Positions 1 to 7,037 of a stretch of 26,701 nucleotides of DNA are shown here, one piece after another. The notes below the pieces were generated by a model that searched no databases, was not told the origin of the DNA, and saw only the letters and a list, made by a program, of their open reading frames with translations. Made by a program: the position numbers and the translations under genes. Origin of the DNA: JBBSGC01 sp038254525 (lineage in GTDB: Bacteria; Actinomycetota; Actinomycetes; Propionibacteriales; Nocardioidaceae); assembly GCA_038254525.1 (NCBI GenBank), contig JBBSGC010000011.1, positions 1 to 26,701 on the forward strand, written 5' to 3'. Positions within the stretch are counted from its first letter, which is position 1. Each line of letters begins with the position of its first letter.

Positions 1-912
1 CTGCTGGGCGGGGTCGGCAACGACTACCTCGTGGGCGACTCCCGGCCGAGCGACCACTGGGCCGACATCGTCAAAGGCGGCGGCGGCAACGACCAGCTGC
101 AAGGTGGCGGCGGCGCCAACGTCCTCGAGGGCGGCGGCGGCAACGACTACCTGCTCGACGGCCCCGACGCGGAGACGACGCTGAACGCCGGCAGCGGCAA
201 CGACCTGGTGCAGCCGGCGCGCGGCAACGACGAGACCATCAACGGCGGCGCCGGCACCGACACGATCAGCTACCTGCAGGTGGGATCGACGGCGCATGGC
301 GTCGCGGTCGACCTCGCGGCCGGCACCGCGACCGGAGTGGCGGCCAACGACACGCTGGTGTCGTTCGAGAACGTCACCGGTTCCTACGGACCGGACCGGT
401 TGGTCGGCGACAACGGCCCCAACGTCCTCGACGGGGACGTCGGCAACGACGTGGTGCTCGGCGGCGGTGGCAACGACGTTGTCAAGGACAGCTACGGAGC
501 CGACCGGGTCGACGCCGGGTCGGGCAACGACCTGATCCGGCTTGACGCGGAGTTCACCGGCATGTCGAACGACACGTACGGCGGCGGAACCGGCGTGGAC
601 ACCCTCGACGTGTCCCGCACGTATCCGGAACCGCAGAACGGCCTGGTCGTGGACCTCGCGGCCGGCATGCTCACCGGGCTGGGACACGACTCGCTTTCCG
701 GGATCGAGAACGTCGTGGGCAGCAGGTACGACTCCGACGTGCTGCGCGGCGACGCCGGACCCAACGTGTTGACCGGGCTGGGGGGCAACGACCGGCTCTT
801 CGGCCGCAACGGCGACGACACCCTGTCGGGTGGTGGTGGCAACGACCTGGCCGACGGCGGCAACGGCATCGACGGGTGCACCGCCGAGATGACCAACGCC
901 TGCGAGTCGTAG
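1..912 (+). CDS. RTX-repeat calcium-binding protein, 5' end cut off by window
   Basis: The frame is open from base 1, so the gene begins upstream; the GTG at 31 is internal, because the codons before it already encode a repeat (GGVGNDYL). The visible 303 residues are almost entirely RTX nonapeptides of the GGxGNDxLx type (GGGGNDQLQ, GGGGNDYLL, GDVGNDVVL, GGGGNDVVK, GLGGNDRLF, GGGGNDLAD). These bind calcium and fold as a parallel beta-roll in secreted proteins. Two related spacer modules (about 256-450 and 595-798) share the pattern VDLAAG, then a Glu-Asn-Val turn, then GPNVL, so the protein grew partly by internal duplication. The end (DGCTAEMTNACES) carries two cysteines. No catalytic domain lies inside the window, so enzyme, adhesin or S-layer roles remain open. 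The RTX identity is sure; the function is not. Confidence 0.9.
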   Translation: MLGGVGNDYLVGDSRPSDHWADIVKGGGGNDQLQGGGGANVLEGGGGNDYLLDGPDAETTLNAGSGNDLVQPARGNDETINGGAGTDTISYLQVGSTAHGVAVDLAAGTATGVAANDTLVSFENVTGSYGPDRLVGDNGPNVLDGDVGNDVVLGGGGNDVVKDSYGADRVDAGSGNDLIRLDAEFTGMSNDTYGGGTGVDTLDVSRTYPEPQNGLVVDLAAGMLTGLGHDSLSGIENVVGSRYDSDVLRGDAGPNVLTGLGGNDRLFGRNGDDTLSGGGGNDLADGGNGIDGCTAEMTNACES

Positions 913-1632
913 CGGTCAGTCCGCCGCTGGCTTCTAAACCTGCCAGCGGGACGGCGTATTCCGGGAGGGTCATCCGCGTCAGACGTCGTTGTGATCGGCC
1001 ACGTGGAAGACGTTGCGCCAGATGCCGCTGTCAAAATGGGGACGGTAGCGATGTGGCGGTGTCGTTCGACGATCCAGGGGCAAACGGCTTCTTCGTCACC
1101 GTCACGCTGACCGTTGAAGACGTCGTGTGCGCATTGCCCATCTGGCAGACCCCAACAACCGGGACGATTCAGTTCCGGGTCTTCATGGACTCGAGCCAGG
1201 AACTTCCCGTGTTGCAGCGGGGATTCAGGTCGATTCCTCGAGTGTTGGTCTTCCTACGTCGTGGCGACCCAGGCATCGGAGCTCCTGAGGACACCCTTTC
1301 GATCTCGTGGCCCGGTGCACTGTTCTCGCCAATCGCCGACGATGGATCGCTTTCGTTTCCGGGCATGGGCGAACTCTGGGAGACGACTACTTCGGCTCGC
1401 TCAATACAGTCAATGGTGTCCGCGCTGCCTGCCCCGCCACTGTCACGGGCCAGTGCAGGCCCATGAAGCCTGAGCGCCTCCACTCGCTCTGAACAGGCGA
1501 AGTCGGCGAGCCCCGACTCGAGTTGTGGTCGGCATCGCGGCATCGCGGCCCACTGCCGCGTGCGCCGGCTTGGCCCGCATCAGAGCGTGCTCCATCGTCA
1601 CCAGTACGTGTCGGACACCTGCGCGGAAGCGG
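913..1632. other. 720-base gap between convergent genes
   Basis: This is the space between the end of the RTX gene (+) and the end of rbfA (-). It is visibly less GC-rich than its surroundings. The middle holds a probable broken reading frame, listed separately. Near 1447-1462 there is a small hairpin (GGGCC, six-base loop, GGCCC) without a T tract. At about 1532-1548 the octamer GGCATCGC is repeated twice in tandem. I see no RNA gene and no convincing intrinsic terminator. In many actinobacteria further genes of the nusA operon (an nrnA-type phosphoesterase, truB) follow rbfA; none is visible here. Confidence 0.5.
1053..1492 (+). pseudogene. Probable frameshifted remnant of a small protein of unknown family
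   Basis: From a GTG at 1053 the frame reads as plausible protein (VSFDDPGANGFFVTVTLTV, later LSISWPGALFSP and SFPGMGELW) with mostly G/C third positions to about 1380. Beyond that the same frame turns into serine/alanine-rich text typical of a wrong frame. The frame one base back instead continues sensibly (GDDYFGSLNTVNGVRAACP, then ATVTGQCRP) to a TGA at 1490. Adding one G to the GGG run near 1378 would join the halves as ELW-GDDYFG. This fits a one-base loss, by mutation or sequencing error. No ribosome binding site is obvious and I do not recognise the family. The extended beta-like, Thr/Val-rich text with two cysteines near the end would suit a small secreted domain, but that is a guess. 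Confidence 0.35.
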
Positions 1633-2070
1633 TCATGCCTCCTGGCCGTCCTCGTCGTCGCGATGGCGGTATGGGTCCGGTTCGCCCGCGTAGGTTGCTG
1701 CCGCGGCGCGCCGGGCGACCTCTGCGTCAGATTCGCGCGCCCGCACGAGCAGCTCGTCGATGTGCCGGGCGTTGTCCGGAACCGCGTCGAGCACGAACTC
1801 CAGCGTCGGCGTGTGCCGCATGCCGAGCTGCTTGCCGACCTCCGAGCGCAGCACGCCGGTGGCGCTGGTCAGCGCAGCGGCCGAGGACTCGATGGCGTCG
1901 GGGCCACCCAGCACCGTGTAGAAGACGGTCGCGTGCTGGGTGTCGCCGGTGACCCGCACATCGGTCACGGTGACGAACCCGAGCCGGGGGTCCTTGATCC
2001 GACGTTCCAGCATCTCGGCGACCACGACGTGGACCCGGTCGGCGACCTTGCGTACCCGCGGGGATGCCAC
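1633..2070 (-). CDS. rbfA: Ribosome-binding factor A
   Basis: RbfA is a small KH-fold protein that binds the 30S subunit near helix 1 of 16S rRNA and helps late maturation and cold adaptation. The 145-residue product opens with RVRKVADRVHVVVAEMLERR and contains the family core RIKDPRLGFVTVTDVRVTGD. The typical segment around LRSEVGKQLGMRHTPTLEF and the terminal LDAVPDNARHIDELL follow. The end, after about residue 120, is an acidic/basic tail outside the fold, as is common in actinobacteria. The GTG start at 2070 is supported by a strong purine-rich site (GGAGGAGGT) just upstream. The gene follows infB by 78 bases and is the last recognisable gene of the operon here. A stem-loop lies in the gap before it. 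Confidence 0.96.
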   Translation of the reverse strand: MASPRVRKVADRVHVVVAEMLERRIKDPRLGFVTVTDVRVTGDTQHATVFYTVLGGPDAIESSAAALTSATGVLRSEVGKQLGMRHTPTLEFVLDAVPDNARHIDELLVRARESDAEVARRAAAATYAGEPDPYRHRDDEDGQEA

Positions 2071-2099
2071 GGCTACCTCCTCCTTCAGTTCCCTCTACG

Positions 2100-2134
2100 C
2101 CTGCGGGGCACAGCGCAGCCGTGCCCCCCGCAGG
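2100..2134 (-). promoter_or_regulatory. Stem-loop between infB and rbfA
   Basis: CCTGCGGGGCAC (2100-2111) pairs with GTGCCCCCCGCAGG (2121-2134) across a nine-base loop, leaving only two unpaired C residues. On the transcribed (minus) strand it follows the infB stop by about 15 bases and precedes the rbfA ribosome binding site by about 20. No U tract follows, so it is not a textbook intrinsic terminator. An mRNA processing, stabilising or attenuating hairpin that sets rbfA expression relative to infB is the more likely role. Confidence 0.55.
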
Positions 2135-2148
2135 CGGGCGGGTGTGGG

Positions 2149-4851
2149 TCAGACGCGCGGTATCTCACGGAGCTCGAAGGACTCGACGACGTCGCCGATC
2201 TTGAGGTCGTTGTAGCCGCGCAGCGTCAGGCCGCACTCGAAGCCCTCGCGGACCTCGGTCGCGTCGTCCTTGAACCGCTTGAGGCTCGACAGGTCGAGGT
2301 TGTCGGCCACGACAGCACCGTCGCGCAGCAGCCGGGCCTTGGCGTTGCGCCGGATCGTCCCCGTCGTCACCATGCAGCCGGCGATGTTGCCGATCCTCGA
2401 CGAGCGGAAGATCTCCCGGATCTCGGCCTGGCCCAGGCTGACCTCCTCGAACTCCGGCTTGAGCATGCCCTTGAGCGCCGCCTCGATCTCCTCGATGGCC
2501 TGGTAGATCACCGAGTAGTAGCGGATCTCGACGCCCTCGCGCTCGGCCAGCTCGGTCGCCTTGCCCTGCGGCCGAACGTTGAACCCGATGATGATCGCCT
2601 CCGAGGCAGCAGCCAGGTTGACGTTGGTCTCGGTGATCGCGCCGACACCGCGGTCGATGACCCGCAGCGAGACGTCCGCGCCCACGTCGAGGGCTGCGAG
2701 CGCGTCCTCGAGCGCCTCCACCGAGCCGGACACGTCGCCCTTGAGGATGAGCAGCAGCTCGTCGGTGCCGTCCTTCTCCATGCTGGACATGAAGTCCTCG
2801 AGCGTCCGCCGGCCCGTGCGCTGGGCCAGCAGCGCATTGCGCTCCCGGGACTCGCGCCGCTCTGCGATCTGCCGGGCGATCCGGTCGTCCTCCACCACCA
2901 TGAGGTTGTCACCGGCCCCGGGAACCGCCGTCAGGCCGAGCACGAGGACCGGGCGTGAGGGAGTCGCCTGTTCGATGTTGTTGCCGTGCTCGTCGAGCAT
3001 CGCCCGGACCCGGCCGTACGCCGGGCCGACGACCACCGAGTCGCCGACCTGGAGGGTGCCTCGTTGGATCAGCACGGTCGCGACCGAACCGCGTCCGCGG
3101 TCGAGGTGTGCCTCGATGGCGAGACCTTCGGCGGCCTGGTGCGGGTTGGCGCGCAGGTCCAGTGCGGCGTCGGCGGTCAGCACGACCGCTTCGAGCAGGT
3201 GGTCGAGACCGGTCTCGGCCCGGGCGGAGACATCGACGAACATCGTGTCGCCGCCGTACTCCTCCGGCACCAGGCCGTACTCGGTGAGCTGGCCGCGGAC
3301 CTTGGTCGGGTCGGCGTCCGGCTTGTCCATCTTGTTGACCGCCACGACGATCGGCACCTGGGCCGCCTTCGCGTGGTTGAGCGCCTCGACGGTCTGCGGC
3401 ATGACGCCGTCGTCGGCGGCTACGACCAGCACCGCGATGTCGGTCGCCTGCGCGCCGCGGGCCCGCATGGCGGTGAACGCCTCGTGCCCCGGGGTGTCGA
3501 TCAGCGTGATGCGCCGCTCGACACCGTCGACCTCGGTCGCGACCTGGTAGGCACCGATGTGCTGGGTGATCCCACCGGCCTCCTTGTCTACCACGTTGGC
3601 GTTGCGCAGCGCGTCGAGGAGCTTGGTCTTTCCGTGGTCGACATGTCCCATGACAGTGACCACCGGTGGCCGCGCCTCGAGGTCCGCCTCGCCGCCGATG
3701 TCCTCACCGAACGCCAGGTCGAAGCTCTCCAGCAGCTCCCGGTCCTCGTCCTCGGGGGAGACAACCGAGATGGTGTAGTTCAGTTCCGCTCCGAGCAGCT
3801 GCAGCGTCTCGTCGTTGACCGACTGGGTAGCGGTGACCATCTCACCAAGATGGAACAAGACCTGCACCAGCGACGCCGGGTCGACGCCGACCTTCTCGGC
3901 GAAATCGGTGAGCGAGGCGCCACGCGCCAACCGCACGATCTCGCCCTCGCCCTTGCGGACGCGGACGCCACCGACGCTCGGCGCCTGCATGTTGTCGAAC
4001 TCCTGGCGCTTGGCTCGCTTGGACTTGCGGCCACGGCGCACGGGCCCACCGGCACGCCCGAAGGCGCCCTGGGTACCACCGCGTCCACGCCCGCCGGCGC
4101 CGGGACGTCCGCCGGGACCTCCAGCAGGCCCGGACGGACCGCCGCCGAACCCGCCGGGGCGCCCGCCGGGCGCACCCGGTCGTCCCGGAGCAGCCGGTGC
4201 ACCCGGTCGGCCACGGCCGGGCGGCCCCGCGACTCGTCCGCCAGGCCCCGGTGGGGACTGCTTGGGCATCATTGCGGGATTTGGACGCGGCATCCCGGGC
4301 CGCGGGGCGGGCCGGTCGCTGCGGCCCGGGGACAGACCGTCGCGGGCTGCCGGCGGTCGTTGCGGCAGCTCGCTGCCGCTGGGCGCGGGTCGTCCGGGGC
4401 GCTGCATCCCCTGGGGCGACGAGAACGGGTTGTTGCCCGGCCGGGGGGCGCCGGGGGGTCGGCTGGCCGGCCGGGGAGCCGGCCGCGGGGAGTCCGGACG
4501 GGGCGCGGGCGCGCTCAGCGGAGTGTCCTGCGTCGACTCGGGTGCTGGCGCGACACGGGGCGTATCGGCGACGGGTGGCTCCGACGAGCGAGCCGGCTCG
4601 GCGACCGGGGACACCGACCGGCCGGGTGGTGCCGCCACCGGAGTCTTGGCCGCTGTCTTCGGCGCCGGTGCCGGCGCACCGTTGGCGCCCAGCTTGTCGG
4701 CGAACGACTCCGACAGCTTGCGGACGACGGGTGCCTCGACCGTGGAGGACGCTGACTTGACGAACTCCCCCATGTCCTTGAGGGTCGCCAGGATCACTTT
4801 GCTTTCGACCCCGAACTCCTTGGCGAGTTCGTGAACTCGGACCTTTGCCAC
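2149..4851 (-). CDS. infB: Translation initiation factor IF-2
   Basis: IF-2 is the GTPase that places fMet-tRNA on the 30S subunit and promotes 50S joining. The 900-residue product has the IF2_N helix bundle at 1-50 (VRVHELAKEFGVESKVI). A long Pro/Gly/Ala/Arg-rich linker (about 60-275) follows, then a second IF2_N-like segment (about 300-350). The GTPase domain shows G1 GHVDHGKT at 402-409, DTPGHE at 452-457 and NKMD at 506-509, and the beta-barrel and C-terminal domains run to the end. The length is usual for actinobacteria, which carry extended N-termini. The GTG start at 4851 has AAGGAG five bases upstream. The Gly/Pro linker is encoded by very GC-rich repetitive DNA (about 4030-4500), a likely place for assembly errors. 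Confidence 0.98.
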   Translation of the reverse strand: MAKVRVHELAKEFGVESKVILATLKDMGEFVKSASSTVEAPVVRKLSESFADKLGANGAPAPAPKTAAKTPVAAPPGRSVSPVAEPARSSEPPVADTPRVAPAPESTQDTPLSAPAPRPDSPRPAPRPASRPPGAPRPGNNPFSSPQGMQRPGRPAPSGSELPQRPPAARDGLSPGRSDRPAPRPGMPRPNPAMMPKQSPPGPGGRVAGPPGRGRPGAPAAPGRPGAPGGRPGGFGGGPSGPAGGPGGRPGAGGRGRGGTQGAFGRAGGPVRRGRKSKRAKRQEFDNMQAPSVGGVRVRKGEGEIVRLARGASLTDFAEKVGVDPASLVQVLFHLGEMVTATQSVNDETLQLLGAELNYTISVVSPEDEDRELLESFDLAFGEDIGGEADLEARPPVVTVMGHVDHGKTKLLDALRNANVVDKEAGGITQHIGAYQVATEVDGVERRITLIDTPGHEAFTAMRARGAQATDIAVLVVAADDGVMPQTVEALNHAKAAQVPIVVAVNKMDKPDADPTKVRGQLTEYGLVPEEYGGDTMFVDVSARAETGLDHLLEAVVLTADAALDLRANPHQAAEGLAIEAHLDRGRGSVATVLIQRGTLQVGDSVVVGPAYGRVRAMLDEHGNNIEQATPSRPVLVLGLTAVPGAGDNLMVVEDDRIARQIAERRESRERNALLAQRTGRRTLEDFMSSMEKDGTDELLLILKGDVSGSVEALEDALAALDVGADVSLRVIDRGVGAITETNVNLAAASEAIIIGFNVRPQGKATELAEREGVEIRYYSVIYQAIEEIEAALKGMLKPEFEEVSLGQAEIREIFRSSRIGNIAGCMVTTGTIRRNAKARLLRDGAVVADNLDLSSLKRFKDDATEVREGFECGLTLRGYNDLKIGDVVESFELREIPRV

Positions 4852-4866
4852 TGCTCTCCTTATTTC

Positions 4867-4893
4867 GGTCCGAGCCCTCGGGGGCGCCGGACC
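4867..4893 (-). promoter_or_regulatory. Stem-loop in the infB leader
   Basis: On + strand coordinates GGTCCG (4867-4872) pairs with CGGACC (4888-4893), and inside it GCCC (4874-4877) pairs with GGGC (4882-4885) around a four-base loop. In the infB mRNA this two-tier hairpin ends about seven bases before the AAGGAG ribosome binding site, with the A-rich stretch GAAATAAGGAG directly after it. It could present the site for translation or respond to a regulator; which of these is inference. Confidence 0.5.
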
Positions 4894-4936
4894 GTCACTC
4901 GACGTGCATGCTCATCTCGAAGAACTCATCGAGGGC

Positions 4937-5320
4937 TCATGAGGGCGTGCTCCGCTTCTGCTCTGTGCCGCCATCGGGCGATGGCGACGTCTGGTCGTGC
5001 CGTGCAGGTGGAACCGGGCCGGCATCGAGGGACCGCACGTGCGCGGACAGCCTCGAGTCGTCGATCGGGCCTTCGACCCGCAGCGCCCGGCCGAACGCCT
5101 TGCGACGTCGGGCCAGCTCCAGGCACATGACATCGGGATGCAAGTGCGCCCCGCGGCCGTGTGCCGATCCCCGCAGGTCCGGCGTCAGCATGGCAGTGAC
5201 GCCGTCACTGACCGCGACGACCCGGATCAACTCAGTTCGTGGTGACCGCTCACGGCAGCCAACACACGTACGCACCGGTCGCGCGGTTGTGCTGGCGGAT
5301 GACGGAAGCGGCTGATCCAC
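4937..5320 (-). CDS. ylxR: YlxR (DUF448) RNA-binding protein
   Basis: YlxR proteins are small RNA-binding proteins encoded between nusA and infB. Published work in Bacillus links YlxR to the nucleoid and to RNase P activity. The signature is plain: PVRTCVGCRERSPRTELIRVV at the N-terminus, then DLRGSAHGRGAHLHPDVMCLELA and RRRKAFGRALRV. The tail after about residue 90 is low-complexity and specific to this lineage. The start is uncertain. The frame is open back to 5407, inside nusA; the GTG at 5320 (127 residues) keeps about 15 residues before the conserved core, while a GTG at 5275 would start at VRTCVGC. Neither has a clear ribosome binding site. The gap to the nusA stop is 46 bases with the 5320 start, consistent with one transcript. 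Confidence 0.88.
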   Translation of the reverse strand: MDQPLPSSASTTARPVRTCVGCRERSPRTELIRVVAVSDGVTAMLTPDLRGSAHGRGAHLHPDVMCLELARRRKAFGRALRVEGPIDDSRLSAHVRSLDAGPVPPARHDQTSPSPDGGTEQKRSTPS

Positions 5321-5366
5321 TTCGAGCAAGTCTAGCGGCTGGCGACGCGACCTTCGCCACACCCGG

Positions 5367-6407
5367 TCACCTGGTCGCCTCTGGAGGCTGCTGTGCGGCC
5401 GGCGCACGGGCCAGCTCAGGGGCCCGCTCAGGGGCCTGCTCAGGGGCAGTGTCGGACCGGATGTCGATCCGCCAGCCGGTCAACCGGGCCGCCAGCCGCG
5501 CGTTCTGCCCTTCCTTGCCGATCGCCAGGGAGAGCTGGAAGTCGGGCACGGTCACCCGGGCCGACTTGGCTGCCCAGTCGAGGACCTCGACGTTGTTGAC
5601 GCGGGCAGGTGACAGCGCGTTCCCGACAAAGACATCAGGCTCCTCGGAGTAGTCGATGATGTCGATCTTCTCGCCGTGCAGCTCGTTCATGACATTGCGC
5701 ACGCGCGCGCCCACCTGACCGATGCAGGCGCCTTTGGCGTTGACCCCGGCGACAGTGCTGCGCACCGCGACCTTTGACCGATGACCGGCTTCGCGGGCGA
5801 TGGCGACGATCTCCACGGTGCCGTCGTGGACCTCCGGCGCCTCCAGGGCGAACAGCCGCTTGACCAGGTTTGGGTGGGTGCGCGAGACCATCACCTGCGG
5901 CCCACGCATCCCCTTGCGGACACTGACCACTATGCATTTGATCCGCATCCCGTGCTCGTAGCGCTCGCCCGGCACACGTTCGGCCATCGGCATCAGCGCC
6001 TCCAGCCGGCCCAGGTCGACGAGCACGTCACCGGGTTCGCGGCCCTGTTGGACGGTGCCCGAGACGATGTCGCCCTCTTTCTCGGAGAACTCCCCGAACT
6101 TCTGCACGTCCTCCGCGTCGCGAAGCCGCTGCAGGATCACCTGGCGGGCCGTGGTCGCAGCGATCCGCCCGAAGCCGGTGGGCGTGTCGTCGTGTTCGCC
6201 CAGCACGGTGCCGTCCTCGGCGCGCTCGACCACCAGCACGCTGACATGCCCGGACTTGCGATCAAGCTGGACCCGTGCATCAGCCGAGGCGCCCTCCCCG
6301 CGGGCGTAGGCGACGAGCAGCGCCTGCTCGATCGCGTCGACCACCACCTCGAACGGAATGTCCTTCTCCCGCTCGAGGCTGCGCAGGGCGGCGATGTCGA
6401 TGTCCAT
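5367..6407 (-). CDS. nusA: Transcription termination/antitermination factor NusA
   Basis: NusA binds RNA polymerase and controls pausing, termination and antitermination. The 346-residue product has the N-terminal polymerase-binding domain (1-105, starting MDIDIAALRSLEREKDIPFE). An S1 domain (about 110-180, DIVSGTVQQGREPGDVLVDLG) follows, then KH1 (around GQVGARVRNVMNELHGEKIDII) and KH2 (around SLAIGKEGQNARLAARLTGW). As in other actinobacteria the acidic repeats of the E. coli protein are absent. The last 25 residues are an Ala/Pro/Glu tail encoded by a 12-base tandem repeat. The ATG at 6407 lies five bases after the rimP stop, and the AAGGAGG needed for it is inside the final rimP codons, so the two genes are probably translationally coupled. 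Confidence 0.97.
   Translation of the reverse strand: MDIDIAALRSLEREKDIPFEVVVDAIEQALLVAYARGEGASADARVQLDRKSGHVSVLVVERAEDGTVLGEHDDTPTGFGRIAATTARQVILQRLRDAEDVQKFGEFSEKEGDIVSGTVQQGREPGDVLVDLGRLEALMPMAERVPGERYEHGMRIKCIVVSVRKGMRGPQVMVSRTHPNLVKRLFALEAPEVHDGTVEIVAIAREAGHRSKVAVRSTVAGVNAKGACIGQVGARVRNVMNELHGEKIDIIDYSEEPDVFVGNALSPARVNNVEVLDWAAKSARVTVPDFQLSLAIGKEGQNARLAARLTGWRIDIRSDTAPEQAPERAPELARAPAAQQPPEATR
5413..5448. repeat. 12-base tandem repeat, three units, in the nusA 3' end
   Basis: Three copies of nGCTCAGGGGCn (5413-5424, 5425-5436, 5437-5448) encode, on the minus strand, the repeating tetrapeptide Ala-Pro-Glu-X at the disordered NusA C-terminus. The unit is a multiple of three, so copy-number change would lengthen or shorten the tail without breaking the frame. 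Confidence 0.8.
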
Positions 6408-6412
6408 CTGCT

Positions 6413-6880
6413 TCAGGCCTCCTTGCGGTTGAGCTCCACTTGCACCCGGGCGTTGGCGAGATCCGCGTACGCCACTGCCCGTTCGGTGCCGTCGACGTCC
6501 AGGATGACCACCCGGTCGTCGTTGCGCAGCACCCGTCCGGTCAGCATCGACCCGTCGGCCAGGGCGGCCTGCACGAGCCGGCTGACGTTTCGGCGCCAGT
6601 GCCGCGGCAGGGTCAGTGGCCGGTCGACACCGGGAGAGCTGACCTCCAACGTGTACGCCGACTCCCCCATCACCTCATCGGCGTCGAGGGCAGCCGAGAG
6701 AGCACGGGTCGCCTCGGCGAGGTCATCGAGGGTGACGCCACCGTCCTTGTCCACGAGCACCCGCAGGACGCGTCGCCGCCCAGCCGCCGCCACCTGCACC
6801 GCCTCGAGGTCCAGGCCCAGCTCCTGAGCTCCCGGCGCCAGCACGTCCTCGACCTGGTCGGGAGTGGGAGTGGGGCTCAC
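6413..6880 (-). CDS. rimP: Ribosome maturation factor RimP
   Basis: RimP assists 30S subunit assembly and is encoded directly before nusA in most bacteria. The 155-residue product shows the expected two domains. The N-terminal alpha/beta domain includes QELGLDLEAVQV and RRRVLRVLVDKDGGVTLDDL, then the motif YTLEVSSPGVDRPLT. The C-terminal SH3-like barrel has LTGRVLRNDDRVVILDVDG. A GTG at 6940 in the same frame would add 20 residues. The GTG at 6880 is preferred because GAGGAGG sits five bases before it and the protein then begins at the usual place. It is the first gene of the minus-strand operon, divergent from the lipoprotein gene at 7038. Confidence 0.95.
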   Translation of the reverse strand: MSPTPTPDQVEDVLAPGAQELGLDLEAVQVAAAGRRRVLRVLVDKDGGVTLDDLAEATRALSAALDADEVMGESAYTLEVSSPGVDRPLTLPRHWRRNVSRLVQAALADGSMLTGRVLRNDDRVVILDVDGTERAVAYADLANARVQVELNRKEA

Positions 6881-6904
6881 AGCGACCTCCTCGAGTGTGC
6901 ATTT

Positions 6905-6924
6905 GTCCGCGGACACGTCCGCGG
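6905..6924. promoter_or_regulatory. Dyad-symmetric element upstream of rimP
   Basis: CCGCGGAC (6907-6914) and GTCCGCGG (6917-6924) form an 18-base dyad with a two-base centre; the left part is itself a ten-base palindrome, GTCCGCGGAC (6905-6914). It lies about 14 bases upstream of the rimP ribosome binding site, in the 157-base space between rimP and the divergent gene at 7038. It could be an operator for a dimeric regulator or a leader hairpin of the nusA operon. The symmetry is visible; the role is inferred. Confidence 0.5.
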
Positions 6925-7025
6925 GTGCTGCGCCGATCACCCTAGTACGTCAGATCGCGCGGGTGGCCGGGCTTGGTCCGCCCGAGTAGCCACGTTGACG
7001 CCAGATCCGTTCGGGGCGGCTCGGG

Positions 7026-7031
7026 TAGCGT
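7026..7031 (+). promoter_or_regulatory. Possible -10 hexamer for the lipoprotein gene at 7038
   Basis: TAGCGT fits the actinobacterial TANNNT pattern and ends six bases before the GTG at 7038, the distance expected if the transcript begins at the start codon (leaderless). No good -35 is found at the usual spacing; a TTGACG at 6995-7000 is 25 bases away, which is too far. Weak support. Confidence 0.25.
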
Positions 7032-7037
7032 CGGCTC

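Noticed and set aside
1169..1543. Minus-strand frame of 124 codons in the 913-1632 gap
   Set aside because: The plus-strand frames in the same stretch look more coding; the minus-strand text has no recognisable pattern or ribosome binding site.
1525..2958. Long plus-strand open frame (477 codons) opposite rbfA and infB
   Set aside because: It lies antisense to two certain genes and its translation is Arg/Leu/Asp/Val-rich text without domain signatures, as expected opposite GC-rich coding DNA.
4030..4500. Repetitive GC-rich DNA in infB as a repeat array or CRISPR-like element
   Set aside because: It is the coding sequence for the Pro/Gly-rich linker of actinobacterial IF-2; no regular spacer-repeat spacing is seen.
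2986..4755. Plus-strand open frame of 589 codons opposite infB
   Set aside because: Mirror image of the IF-2 GTPase and Gly/Pro linker codons; no start signal and no family resemblance.
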